This document shows positions 34,859-42,579 of a stretch of DNA of 64,000 bases, piece by piece (within the stretch, counting starts at the first letter, position 1; each line of letters starts with the position of its first letter). This stretch comes from Ruania zhangjianzhongii (GTDB taxonomy: Bacteria > Actinomycetota > Actinomycetes > Actinomycetales > Beutenbergiaceae): NCBI RefSeq assembly GCF_008000995.1, contig NZ_CP042828.1, positions 4,454,882-4,518,881 of the forward strand, in the 5' to 3' direction. The notes beneath the pieces were generated by a model, which saw only the letters and a program-made list of their open reading frames with translations, did no database searches and was not told the origin of the DNA. The translations under genes were made by a program, and so were the position numbers.

Positions 34859-35318
34859 CCGCGGACTGCGCCGCTGCGACCTGCGCACCACCACTACCGA
34901 GCTTGCCGCTGCCGACCACGGCCCGGCGCAGCGCCAGGAACAGCAGCACCATTCCGGCGGTGACGAGCATGTGCCCCAGGCCGGCAATGCCGGCGATCAT
35001 CGCAGTGGACTCCTGGCCGAGAACGGTCAGCGAGCCGTGCCAGATGAGCATCGCCGAGGTGAGCACCACACCGGCGTTGTAGAGCCAGAAGAACCAGGCG
35101 AACAGGCGGCGGCTGGCACTGAGGGTGAACACCTTCTCCAGCGCGAGCACGATCAGCAGCACGATGAAGCCGAGGGTCAGCAGGTGCGTGTGCGCCAGAC
35201 CCAGCTGGGTGAACGCGCCCTCGGGGAAGTCGTTGGCCTTGGTGAACTCCCGATAGAACAGCCCCGAGGCCACCCCGATCACCATGTAGGCGAATGCGGC
35301 GTAGAACAGCTTCTTCAT
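34848..35318 (-). CDS. DUF2871 family membrane protein
   Basis: 156 residues with about four helices; MKKLFYAAFAYMVIGVASGLFYRE, split in two at residue 20, and LGLAHTHLLTLGFIVLLIVL identify DUF2871. The family has conserved His in the second helix and a distant resemblance to haem-copper oxidase-like subunits, but no known function. Divergent from the DHA2 exporter. Confidence 0.82.
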   Translation of the reverse strand: MKKLFYAAFAYMVIGVASGLFYREFTKANDFPEGAFTQLGLAHTHLLTLGFIVLLIVLALEKVFTLSASRRLFAWFFWLYNAGVVLTSAMLIWHGSLTVLGQESTAMIAGIAGLGHMLVTAGMVLLFLALRRAVVGSGKLGSGGAQVAAAQSAVSQ

Positions 35319-35406
35319 GATCGTCCTGACTTCTCGTCGTGGTTGGTGCCTCTATGGCACCCCGCGGAGCCAGTCCTGCGCAGCGCCCATTCGGTCGGCG
35401 CAGACT

Positions 35407-35420
35407 CCATCGTTCGATGG
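35407..35420. promoter_or_regulatory. Small palindrome upstream of the DHA2 exporter
   Basis: CCATCGTTCGATGG (two CCATCG arms, TT centre), followed by a third CCATCG at 35426. Located in the 138-base gap between DUF2871 and the exporter. Possible operator for an unlinked regulator. Confidence 0.35.
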
Positions 35421-35456
35421 ATTCGCCATCGACGCAGTTGGTGACACACTGTCAGA

Positions 35457-37097
35457 ATGAGCGCTTCCGAAGCGCAGGTCGGTGCGCCGACCCGACGAGA
35501 CTGGCTCGGCTTGGCCACGCTCTCGGTCGGACTGGGCATGATCGTGCTGGACGGCACGATCGTGGCCGTGGCACTGCCGGCAATCATCGCCGACCTCGAT
35601 CTGGACCTGACCGACGCCCAGTGGGTGAACAGCAGCTACGCCGTCGTACTCGCCGCCTTCCTCCTGGCAGCCGGGAAGCTGGCGGACCGGTGGGGGCGGC
35701 GCCGGATGTTCCTCGCCGGTCTGGTCGTCTTCATCACCGGGAGCGTGCTCGCCGCGCTGGCCGACAGCGCGGGCGCCCTGATCAGCGCGCGTGTGGTCCA
35801 GGCGCTCGGGGCCGCTGGCATCATGCCCTCGACGCTGTCCACGGTGAACGCGACCTTCCGCGGTCGGTACCGGGCGGCGGCCTTCGGGGTGTGGGGCGCG
35901 GTGATCTCCGGAGCGGCAGCCGTCGGCCCGTTGGCGGGCGGGGCACTGACCAGCTACGCCTCGTGGCGGTGGATCTTCCTGGTGAACGTGCCGGTGTGTG
36001 CCGTGGTGCTGCTCGCCGCGACGGTCACTGTGCGGCCCACTCACGGTGTCACACCGGCGCAGGGTGCGGATGTGGCCGGTGCCCTGCTCTCCGGGATCGG
36101 TCTCGGTGCCCTGGTGTTCGCGGTGATCGAGGGCCCGAAGCTGGGGTGGTGGGCCCCGCAGGCGGAGCTGACCGTGCTGGGCAGTACCTGGCCTGCCGAC
36201 GCGCCGATCTCGGTGGTGCCCGTGCTGCTCGCGGTCGCAGTGGTGTTCCTGATCCTGTTCGTGGCCTGGGAGCGGCACCGCCGCCGGGTGCGCCGATCCG
36301 CGCTCCTGGACCTGACCCTGTTCCGGTTGCCCACCTTCACCTGGGGCAACCTGACCGCCGCAGCGGTCGCCGTGGGTGAGTTCGCGATCGTCTTCACCCT
36401 GCCGCTGTACTTGGTGAATGCTCGCGGGTTGAGCGTGATGGCGGCCGGTGGGGTGCTGGCCGCGATGGCGCTCGGGGCGTTCGGCGCCGGTGCGGCGGCC
36501 CGGCATCTCGCCGACCGCATCGGAACTCCCGGCGTGGTGCTCGCCGGGCTCGGTCTGGAGGTTGTCGGGGCCGGACTGGTCGTTCTCGCCGCGGGCCCGA
36601 CGACCCCGGCCGGGCTGATCGCCGCACCACTGGTGCTGTACGGGCTCGGGCTCGGCCTCGCGTCCGCGCAGCTCACCGGCACCGTTCTGCGCGATGTGCC
36701 CACCGAGATGTCGGGTCAAGGGTCGGCAACGCAGAGCACAGTGCGCCAGGTGGGTTCCGCACTCGGCACAGCCCTAGCCGGCAGCGCGCTCTCCGTCGCG
36801 CTGGCGCTCACCCTGCCGAGTGCGCTCGCGGCGGCAGGCGTACCCGGGACTTCCGCCGACCAGGTCGCCACCACCACCCGGACCAGCGCCGGGTCCACGA
36901 TCGCTCAGCTGCGCGATGCCGGAGCGGCGAGCCCGTTCGGCAGCAACACTGACCAGGTGGTGGCTGCGCTCATCCAGGGTTTCGCCGACGCGACCCGGAT
37001 CACCGTGGCGTTCGCGGCCGTGTTCCTGCTCATCGGCCTGGCCGGGGCGGTGCGGGTCTGGCTGGTCGCCCGCCGCCCCGCGTCGGCCGCCGAATGA
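35457..37097 (+). CDS. DHA2 family MFS exporter (14 TM)
   Basis: 546 residues with about 14 helices. MFS motif A reads LADRWGRRRMFLAGL, with the early GMIVLDGTIVAVALPAI and the 14-TM-class motif C-like GPLAGGALTSYASWRWIFLVNVP. Such transporters export drugs and other amphiphiles by proton antiport. No regulator gene is adjacent; the palindrome upstream may be bound by a distant one. Confidence 0.9.
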   Translation: MSASEAQVGAPTRRDWLGLATLSVGLGMIVLDGTIVAVALPAIIADLDLDLTDAQWVNSSYAVVLAAFLLAAGKLADRWGRRRMFLAGLVVFITGSVLAALADSAGALISARVVQALGAAGIMPSTLSTVNATFRGRYRAAAFGVWGAVISGAAAVGPLAGGALTSYASWRWIFLVNVPVCAVVLLAATVTVRPTHGVTPAQGADVAGALLSGIGLGALVFAVIEGPKLGWWAPQAELTVLGSTWPADAPISVVPVLLAVAVVFLILFVAWERHRRRVRRSALLDLTLFRLPTFTWGNLTAAAVAVGEFAIVFTLPLYLVNARGLSVMAAGGVLAAMALGAFGAGAAARHLADRIGTPGVVLAGLGLEVVGAGLVVLAAGPTTPAGLIAAPLVLYGLGLGLASAQLTGTVLRDVPTEMSGQGSATQSTVRQVGSALGTALAGSALSVALALTLPSALAAAGVPGTSADQVATTTRTSAGSTIAQLRDAGAASPFGSNTDQVVAALIQGFADATRITVAFAAVFLLIGLAGAVRVWLVARRPASAAE

Positions 37098-37125
37098 GGC
37101 GGGCCGGCCGGGTTACCGTGGCCCC

Positions 37126-37731
37126 ATGCGAATGCGGGTCAAGCTGCTCATCTGGGGCGGGCTGGTGCTGGTGTGGGCGGGCGCGCTGGTGCTCGGCTGG
37201 GGCAACGCTGAGTCCGACACCGCCGACCCGTTACTCTCCCTCGGCTCGGCCCGGGACCTGATCCCGGAGGCGAACCCGGATATCCCGAACTCCAGCTACT
37301 ACCTGGCCACCGGTCATCTGCTCGTGCTGGTGGCGGTCACCGCAGCCGCGGTGCTGCTGCCGCTCGCCGGTGGCCGGCTGCGGATCGTGGCCGGTCTGCT
37401 CACCCTGGCTGCCGGGGGCTGGCTCGGCTATGTCACCTATACCGGTGAGACTGCCGACGGCGGATGGTCGCCTCTCGCCGGGTACGTCACCGCCGGGGTG
37501 CTCGCCCTGGTCGCGGTGCTGTACCTGGCCGGGCGCCCAGGGCCGGTGGGGGTGGGTGCCGGTCTGCTCGCCCTGGCCGGAGCAGCGTGGAACACGAACG
37601 CCGTGGTGGAGCTACTGCTCCCGCACGGCCGCCCCGGCCTCGGGTCGATCGCCCTGACCATCGCCTTCCTGGTGGTCGCCGGCGGGTGCTTCGCCGTGCT
37701 CGGCGAACGTCCCCGCCGGCGCAGGAACTGA
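37126..37731 (+). CDS. Hypothetical membrane protein
   Basis: 201 residues from ATG 37126. One N-terminal helix (LLIWGGLVLVWAGALVLGW), a periplasmic stretch, then about five helices (LLVLVAVTAAAVLLPLAG, IVAGLLTLAAGGWLGYV, YVTAGVLALVAVLYLAG, GAGLLALAGAAWNTNAV, IALTIAFLVVAGGCFAVLG). No recognised family. It begins 28 bases after the exporter stop and may be co-transcribed. Confidence 0.65.
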   Translation: MRMRVKLLIWGGLVLVWAGALVLGWGNAESDTADPLLSLGSARDLIPEANPDIPNSSYYLATGHLLVLVAVTAAAVLLPLAGGRLRIVAGLLTLAAGGWLGYVTYTGETADGGWSPLAGYVTAGVLALVAVLYLAGRPGPVGVGAGLLALAGAAWNTNAVVELLLPHGRPGLGSIALTIAFLVVAGGCFAVLGERPRRRRN

Positions 37732-37853
37732 GCCGACCGCCGGTCGCCGAGATGAGTCGCACGCTCTCACCCGGACCTCCGCGCACGCGCCAGGTGTAGC
37801 GTGACCGGCCGGGAGAGGACCCGGCGCGCGGGCCCCACCCGATGGAGGGCCAG

Positions 37854-39173
37854 ATGAGCATGCCGTTGGCACTGATCGACGTCACCGTGATCACCGGGGA
37901 CCAGGAGGGCACCACGCGCCCCGGCACCACTGTGCTGGTGGGACCAGGCGGCACTATCGACAGGGTCGGCCGCACCGAGGAGGTCGAGGTCCCCACCGGC
38001 TACCGCCGCATCGACTCCGCCGGGCGGTTCCTCATGCCGGGTCTGATCAACGCGCACGCGCACCTGTTCTCCGACGGTAAGCCCCTGCCACCGGTACTGA
38101 TGAACGAGAAGGCGGAGAAGGCGGTGACCGTGTTCTTCCGCAGCCCCCTTGGCAAGCGTTACCTGAAGTGGCGCACCAAGACCGCCGTCCTCACCCAGCT
38201 GAAGACCGGCGTCACCACGATCCGCAGCCTCGGAGACGTACGCTACGAAGCCGTCACGATCGCGAACGAGATCGAGGCCGGCGACTATCCCGGGCCGCGA
38301 CTGCTGGCGTCCGGGCCGCTGCTGGCCGTCAGCGGCGGGCACGGCGCGCCACAGATCGCCCTGGTCAGCGACAACCCGTGGGACGCCCGCCGGAACGTGC
38401 GGATCAACCTGCGAGGCGGCGTCACCGCAATCAAGATCTCCGCGACCGGAGGGGTCACCGATGCGAAGACGATCGGCGAGGCCGGCCGGCCGCAGATGAC
38501 CGAGGAGGAGATGCGCGCGATCTGCGAGGAAGCGCACAACGCCGGCGTCCTCGTCGCCGCGCACGCGCAGAGCAAGGAGGGCATCCTGGCGTCGCTGCGC
38601 GCCGGGGTGGACACGATCGAGCACGGCGCCACTCTCACCGACGAGATCGTCGAGCTGTTTCACCACAACCCACGCTCTCTGCACGGCTCCTCAGCGTTCA
38701 TCCCCACCTTCCAGGCCTGCCTGCCGCTGGTGAAGACGGCCCCGGAAGTCACCGGGATCAACGCGGTGAACAAGGCCAACGCCGAGATCGTGCTGGAGGA
38801 GATGCTCGCCGGCCTGGCCGCCGCCGTCGAGAACGACGTGACGATCGGGATGGGCACGGACTCGGCGCTGACCTTCGTGACCCACTACAACACGTGGCGG
38901 GAGATCGACTATCTGATCCGGTACGGCGGGCTGAGCCCCGCCCGCGCCTTGCACGCAGCCACCCAGGCGAACGCCGGCCTGCTCGGGCTACGGGCGGAGA
39001 CCGGCGCCGTCGAAGCGGGCCTGAGCGCCGACCTGCTGCTCACCGACACCAACCCGCTCGAGGACATCCGCACCCTCGCTTCGCCTCGGGCGGTGATTGC
39101 CCGGGGCCAGCTCGTCGAAGACCTGGTGGTCGAGCGCTTCGACGAGATCGACGCTGTGCTCGACTCGATCTGA
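37854..39173 (+). CDS. Metal-dependent amidohydrolase (prolidase-like)
   Basis: 439 residues from ATG 37854 (GGAGGG 5-6 nt upstream); ATG 37842 is an alternative. Amidohydrolase metal centre: PGLINAHAHLF (HxH), the lysine of TAIKISATGG as carbamylated ligand, VLVAAHAQS and TIEHGA (two His) and IGMGTDSAL (Asp). The pattern matches the Sgx/CC2672 group of Xaa-Arg/Lys/Pro dipeptidases and related carboxypeptidase-like enzymes. No signal peptide. Function beyond hydrolysis is unknown. Confidence 0.85.
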   Translation: MSMPLALIDVTVITGDQEGTTRPGTTVLVGPGGTIDRVGRTEEVEVPTGYRRIDSAGRFLMPGLINAHAHLFSDGKPLPPVLMNEKAEKAVTVFFRSPLGKRYLKWRTKTAVLTQLKTGVTTIRSLGDVRYEAVTIANEIEAGDYPGPRLLASGPLLAVSGGHGAPQIALVSDNPWDARRNVRINLRGGVTAIKISATGGVTDAKTIGEAGRPQMTEEEMRAICEEAHNAGVLVAAHAQSKEGILASLRAGVDTIEHGATLTDEIVELFHHNPRSLHGSSAFIPTFQACLPLVKTAPEVTGINAVNKANAEIVLEEMLAGLAAAVENDVTIGMGTDSALTFVTHYNTWREIDYLIRYGGLSPARALHAATQANAGLLGLRAETGAVEAGLSADLLLTDTNPLEDIRTLASPRAVIARGQLVEDLVVERFDEIDAVLDSI

Positions 39174-39177
39174 GTCC

Positions 39178-39193
39178 GTCCTGGCACCAGGAC
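39178..39193. terminator. Short hairpin between convergent genes
   Basis: GTCCTGGCACCAGGAC, a 6-bp stem with a four-base loop, 4 bases after the amidohydrolase stop. Weak; may serve both strands. Confidence 0.35.
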
Positions 39194-39200
39194 GTTCGGA

Positions 39201-39548
39201 TCAGCGGTTCGGGTCGCGATACTTGGCCATCGGGTCCTGCTGACCCAGGTCGTTCAGCCCGGCGCTGTCCCCATACCCCTGCGCCGGACCGCTCTGCGGA
39301 ACCTGCGTGGCGTAGGCCGAGGTCTCGCGCTGCTTGTGCTTGTTCAGGGTGAGCACCCGCCAGGTCAGCGCGGCACACCCGGCGAGCGCTATCACCATGA
39401 TCATCGGGATCATCTGTCCCACGGTGATGATCTCGAACACCATCGCCAGCATGATCGCGCTCAGCAGCGCCCCCTCCACCAGGGCGAAGCCGATCAGGAA
39501 TCTAGTGAACGCTCTTCCGGCGGAGGGCCCGGGCGGGATCTGACTCAT
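39201..39548 (-). CDS. Small membrane protein
   Basis: 115 residues from ATG 39548. After MSQIPPGPSAGRAFTRF come two to three helices (LIGFALVEGALLSAIMLAM, IIGQ-like region, MIPMIMVIALAGCAALTW) and a polar C-terminal tail (GPAQGYGDSAGLNDL). Not recognised. Its start overlaps the beginning of the divergent metallopeptidase-like gene region. Confidence 0.65.
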   Translation of the reverse strand: MSQIPPGPSAGRAFTRFLIGFALVEGALLSAIMLAMVFEIITVGQMIPMIMVIALAGCAALTWRVLTLNKHKQRETSAYATQVPQSGPAQGYGDSAGLNDLGQQDPMAKYRDPNR

Positions 39549-39567
39549 GCGCCCTATCATCGCCAGG

Positions 39568-40110
39568 GTGACCGGCGTTGACAATCGGCAGCTCTCCCCA
39601 TCGGCGGGCAGCAGGGCGCGTCACCGGGGGGCATTGGCCCGATTCTGGGTGAACCGGCTGAACGGTGCCACTGCGGCCGGGGTACTGATCGCCCGCGCCG
39701 GCGGCGCCCGGCTGCGCACGGGCCCAGACCGGTTGCTCCTCGCCGAGGGTTACCGGTGGTCGTTCCCCACCGGTGGTGCGTTCACCGTCGGGGACGTGGT
39801 GATCAGCCGGTACGACCTGGACCGGCTGAGCCGACGTCATCCCCGGGTGCTCCGCCACGAGGAACGGCACAGCCGGCAGTGGATGGCTCTTGGGCCACTG
39901 TTCCTCCCGCTCTACCTGCTCGCGATGGCGTGGTCCTGGCTGCGCACCGGAGACCGGGCGGCGGCCTGCTGGTTCGAGGTATCCGCTGGGCTGGCCGACG
40001 GCGGCTACCGCCGGCTGCCCACTCGGCCGTTCGGCCACGCGCTCCGCGAGCTGGCGCACCTGACCCCGCTCACCAGGCCGCACCGGAGGGGGCCTCGCCG
40101 CCACCGCTGA
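39568..40110 (+). CDS. Putative membrane-associated metallopeptidase-like protein
   Basis: 180 residues from GTG 39568. A TATCAT -10 candidate ends 7 nt before this GTG, suggesting a leaderless start; ATG 39547 would give 187 residues but lies under the opposite gene's start. A soluble part (DVVISRYDLDRLSR) is followed by LRHEERHSRQW, an HExxH-like motif, one hydrophobic helix (LFLPLYLLAMAWSWL), then ACWFEVSAGLADGGY, which could supply a third ligand. I have seen this arrangement in unannotated actinobacterial proteins. Activity is inferred only. Confidence 0.6.
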   Translation: MTGVDNRQLSPSAGSRARHRGALARFWVNRLNGATAAGVLIARAGGARLRTGPDRLLLAEGYRWSFPTGGAFTVGDVVISRYDLDRLSRRHPRVLRHEERHSRQWMALGPLFLPLYLLAMAWSWLRTGDRAAACWFEVSAGLADGGYRRLPTRPFGHALRELAHLTPLTRPHRRGPRRHR

Positions 40111-40127
40111 CCGGCAGCGGCGAGGCC
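40091..40127. terminator. Bidirectional hairpin terminator
   Basis: GGCCTCGCCGC (40091-40101) and its exact complement GCGGCGAGGCC (40117-40127) with a 15-base loop, between the convergent genes ending at 40110 and 40141. The left arm lies inside the last codons of the plus-strand gene. Confidence 0.7.
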
Positions 40128-40140
40128 CAGTACCCGGCGA

Positions 40141-42396
40141 TCAGGCCTGCAGGTCGACCACTCCGTAGAGCACACCGTCCTGCCCGCCGACCACGAGCAC
40201 CTGCTCCGCGCCGGAGCCGACGATCGCCGCGGTGGACTGGGTGTAGCAGGTGAGCACCTGCAGCACCTGCTCCGCTGACTCCTCCTCGAGGTCGATCCGG
40301 GCGAGTGCCCCGCTCTGCGACACCAGCCAGTACACCCCGTCCTCGTCCGGACTCGGCACCGGTTGAGCGGCGAAGTTGCGCGGCACCGCATCGGCATGCC
40401 ACGTCTGCTGGCCATTATCGGGATCGAACAGGTGCACCGAACCGGCGAAGCCGTCCACCAGGAGGATCCCCTGGTCGGTCAGCGTGGGTGGGGTGTAGAC
40501 CACCTGCTGCAGCTCCAGGTCATCACCCTCGCCCAGCCACACCTGCTCACCGGTGGCGCCGTCCAGGGCGACGGCGTTGCTGAACCGGGTGAACAGCACC
40601 GCACCCTCGGCCAGGATCCGCACGTAGCAGGCCCACGGCCCGTACAGCACAGTGCCATAGCGGGTGTCTTTATCGGTGAGCTGCTTGCGCCAGACCTCCT
40701 CGCCGGTGCGGGCGTCGAAGGCGTAGGCGTTCCCATCGCCGCTGCCCGCGTACACCCGCTCACCGTCACACTCCGGCCGCCCGGCGTAGATCCCGTTCAG
40801 CTCGGCCGTCCACTGCACTTGACCGGTCAGGTCCAGGCACGCCAGTTGCTGGCCGATGGAGAGGAGGATCCGCGGTTCGTCGTCGACCTCCGCGATCGCG
40901 AGATCACCGGCCAGGGGCGCCCCCAGATCGACCGACCAGCGGGCGTATCCGGTGGCCGGATCGAGGCCATACAGGTGGTGGTCGGTCGACGGCACCAGCA
41001 ACGTCTCGCCGTCGGGGCTGAACACCGGCGCCCGGTACACCGGGCCGATGCTGGAACGCCACTGTGGCCGGTTCGAGCGGTGGGTCGGCTTGAACGCCGC
41101 CACCTCACCCTTCGTGGTCGCCGCCACCACCAGGCCGTCCCGGGAGGCGAGGCCGCCCTGGATCCGCCCCTCGAGGCTGGTGCTCCAGCCGATCCGCGCC
41201 GAGGTGACCGGCAGCTCGAACTCGGCCACGTCGTCGTAGAGCGCCTCGTCCTCCCCCACCACCCGGACCTCGAGCTTGTGCCGGCCCGGGGGCAGATCGG
41301 AGACGTCCACCTGCCCGGTCCACCGGCGTGACGGGCGACCCGAGGGTTCCAGCTCGGACCAACCGCCGTCGATCTTCCCGTACGCATACGGGTAGGGCCG
41401 GGCCTTCACCTCGGCCACTGCGGCCCGGTGGGGAACATCCACCCGCAGCTCCACAGCGGAGTGGTCCGGCCGGGCCCGAGTCCGCACCGGTCCCAGCGCG
41501 TCCCGCCCCGGGCCGGCCAGGGAGATGGTGGTGAGCTTCTCCTCGGTGACGTCCCCCTCCTCGGGCACGGTGACTTCGGTGACCTCCAGCACCGGCCCGT
41601 CCTCGCCGTCGGTCTCCTCGATCCAGTAGTAGTACGGGCCGTTCTTCAGCGAGTTCCCCATCACCTGGGTGGCGCCGTTGTAGGTGGAGACGTTCGTGAC
41701 GTGCCGGTGGCCGGCGAAGATGGCCCGCACCGGGTAGGGCTCGATCAGGCTGAGCAGCTCGTGATCGTTCTGGACGTAGTTCCAGTCCGCGCTCATCGGG
41801 AAGTGCAGGAACAGCACGATCGGGGTGCCGTGGGGCACCTGGCGCAGCTCCCGCTTCAGCCAGCCGAGCAGCTCGGCGTCGAAGTACCAGCCCCACTCCA
41901 TCATCACCAGCGGGTCCAGGCCGATCACGTGCAGCCCGCCGGAGGCGAAGCTGTACCGGCGCGCGTCGAGGTGATCGTCGTAGGCCTCCAGCGCGTCCAC
42001 GAGGTACTGGTTCTCGTGGTTGCCCGGCACCTCCTTCATCCGGCCCTGCAGCGCGTCCGGGATGGTGTCGGTGTAGAGCTGGAACTCGTCGGCGGCACCG
42101 AGGTCGGTGATGTCGCCGCAGTTCAGCACGAACGCCGGGTCGCGATCGGCGATCTCGGTCAAGATCCGCTCCAGCGACGCGGTCCGGTCCGGCTCCTGGA
42201 CGTTCACGTGCGTATCGGTGACCATCGCGAAGGCGTGGCGCTCGCCACCGCCTCCGCCGCCACCCACAGCGTGCACGCGGGACCCGGTCACGGCCACGCC
42301 GAGCGCGCCGATCCCGCCTCCGACGAGCACAGAGCGCCGGCTGACCGAGGGCAGCGCGGTGCTGGTAGTGGCTTCGGGCATCGTGTTCTCTGACAT
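40141..42396 (-). CDS. Tat-exported metallophosphoesterase with PQQ-like propeller
   Basis: 751 residues. A Tat signal (VSRRSVLVGGGIGALGVAV) ends before residue 45. The phosphoesterase domain has the full metal set: VTDTHVN, LNCGDITD, VPGNHENQ, LFLHFPM and FAGHRHVTN. After a linker with an Ig-like segment, residues about 400-751 form a PQQ/WD-like beta propeller (repeated GLDPATGYARW, FDARTGEEVW, LDGATGEQVW). It probably cleaves a phosphoester on the outside of the cell. It is downstream of the GH89 operon, separated by 183 bases, and may belong to that regulon. Confidence 0.88.
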   Translation of the reverse strand: MSENTMPEATTSTALPSVSRRSVLVGGGIGALGVAVTGSRVHAVGGGGGGGERHAFAMVTDTHVNVQEPDRTASLERILTEIADRDPAFVLNCGDITDLGAADEFQLYTDTIPDALQGRMKEVPGNHENQYLVDALEAYDDHLDARRYSFASGGLHVIGLDPLVMMEWGWYFDAELLGWLKRELRQVPHGTPIVLFLHFPMSADWNYVQNDHELLSLIEPYPVRAIFAGHRHVTNVSTYNGATQVMGNSLKNGPYYYWIEETDGEDGPVLEVTEVTVPEEGDVTEEKLTTISLAGPGRDALGPVRTRARPDHSAVELRVDVPHRAAVAEVKARPYPYAYGKIDGGWSELEPSGRPSRRWTGQVDVSDLPPGRHKLEVRVVGEDEALYDDVAEFELPVTSARIGWSTSLEGRIQGGLASRDGLVVAATTKGEVAAFKPTHRSNRPQWRSSIGPVYRAPVFSPDGETLLVPSTDHHLYGLDPATGYARWSVDLGAPLAGDLAIAEVDDEPRILLSIGQQLACLDLTGQVQWTAELNGIYAGRPECDGERVYAGSGDGNAYAFDARTGEEVWRKQLTDKDTRYGTVLYGPWACYVRILAEGAVLFTRFSNAVALDGATGEQVWLGEGDDLELQQVVYTPPTLTDQGILLVDGFAGSVHLFDPDNGQQTWHADAVPRNFAAQPVPSPDEDGVYWLVSQSGALARIDLEEESAEQVLQVLTCYTQSTAAIVGSGAEQVLVVGGQDGVLYGVVDLQA

Positions 42397-42579
42397 CGAA
42401 ATGTTTCTCCTTCTCGGCGGAGCTCACCGGCGCGCGCAGCACCCAGGCAGCGTCGCCGCCACCTGCAGCAGCCGCGGCCCCAGCGGCTCGTATCCTCGGA
42501 CAGTCAGGCTGTGTGCTTACCCCACCTCTCTGGTGTCCCCTGCTTCTCTGGCGCGCCGGCCCCTTCCCGGCACAGTGGT

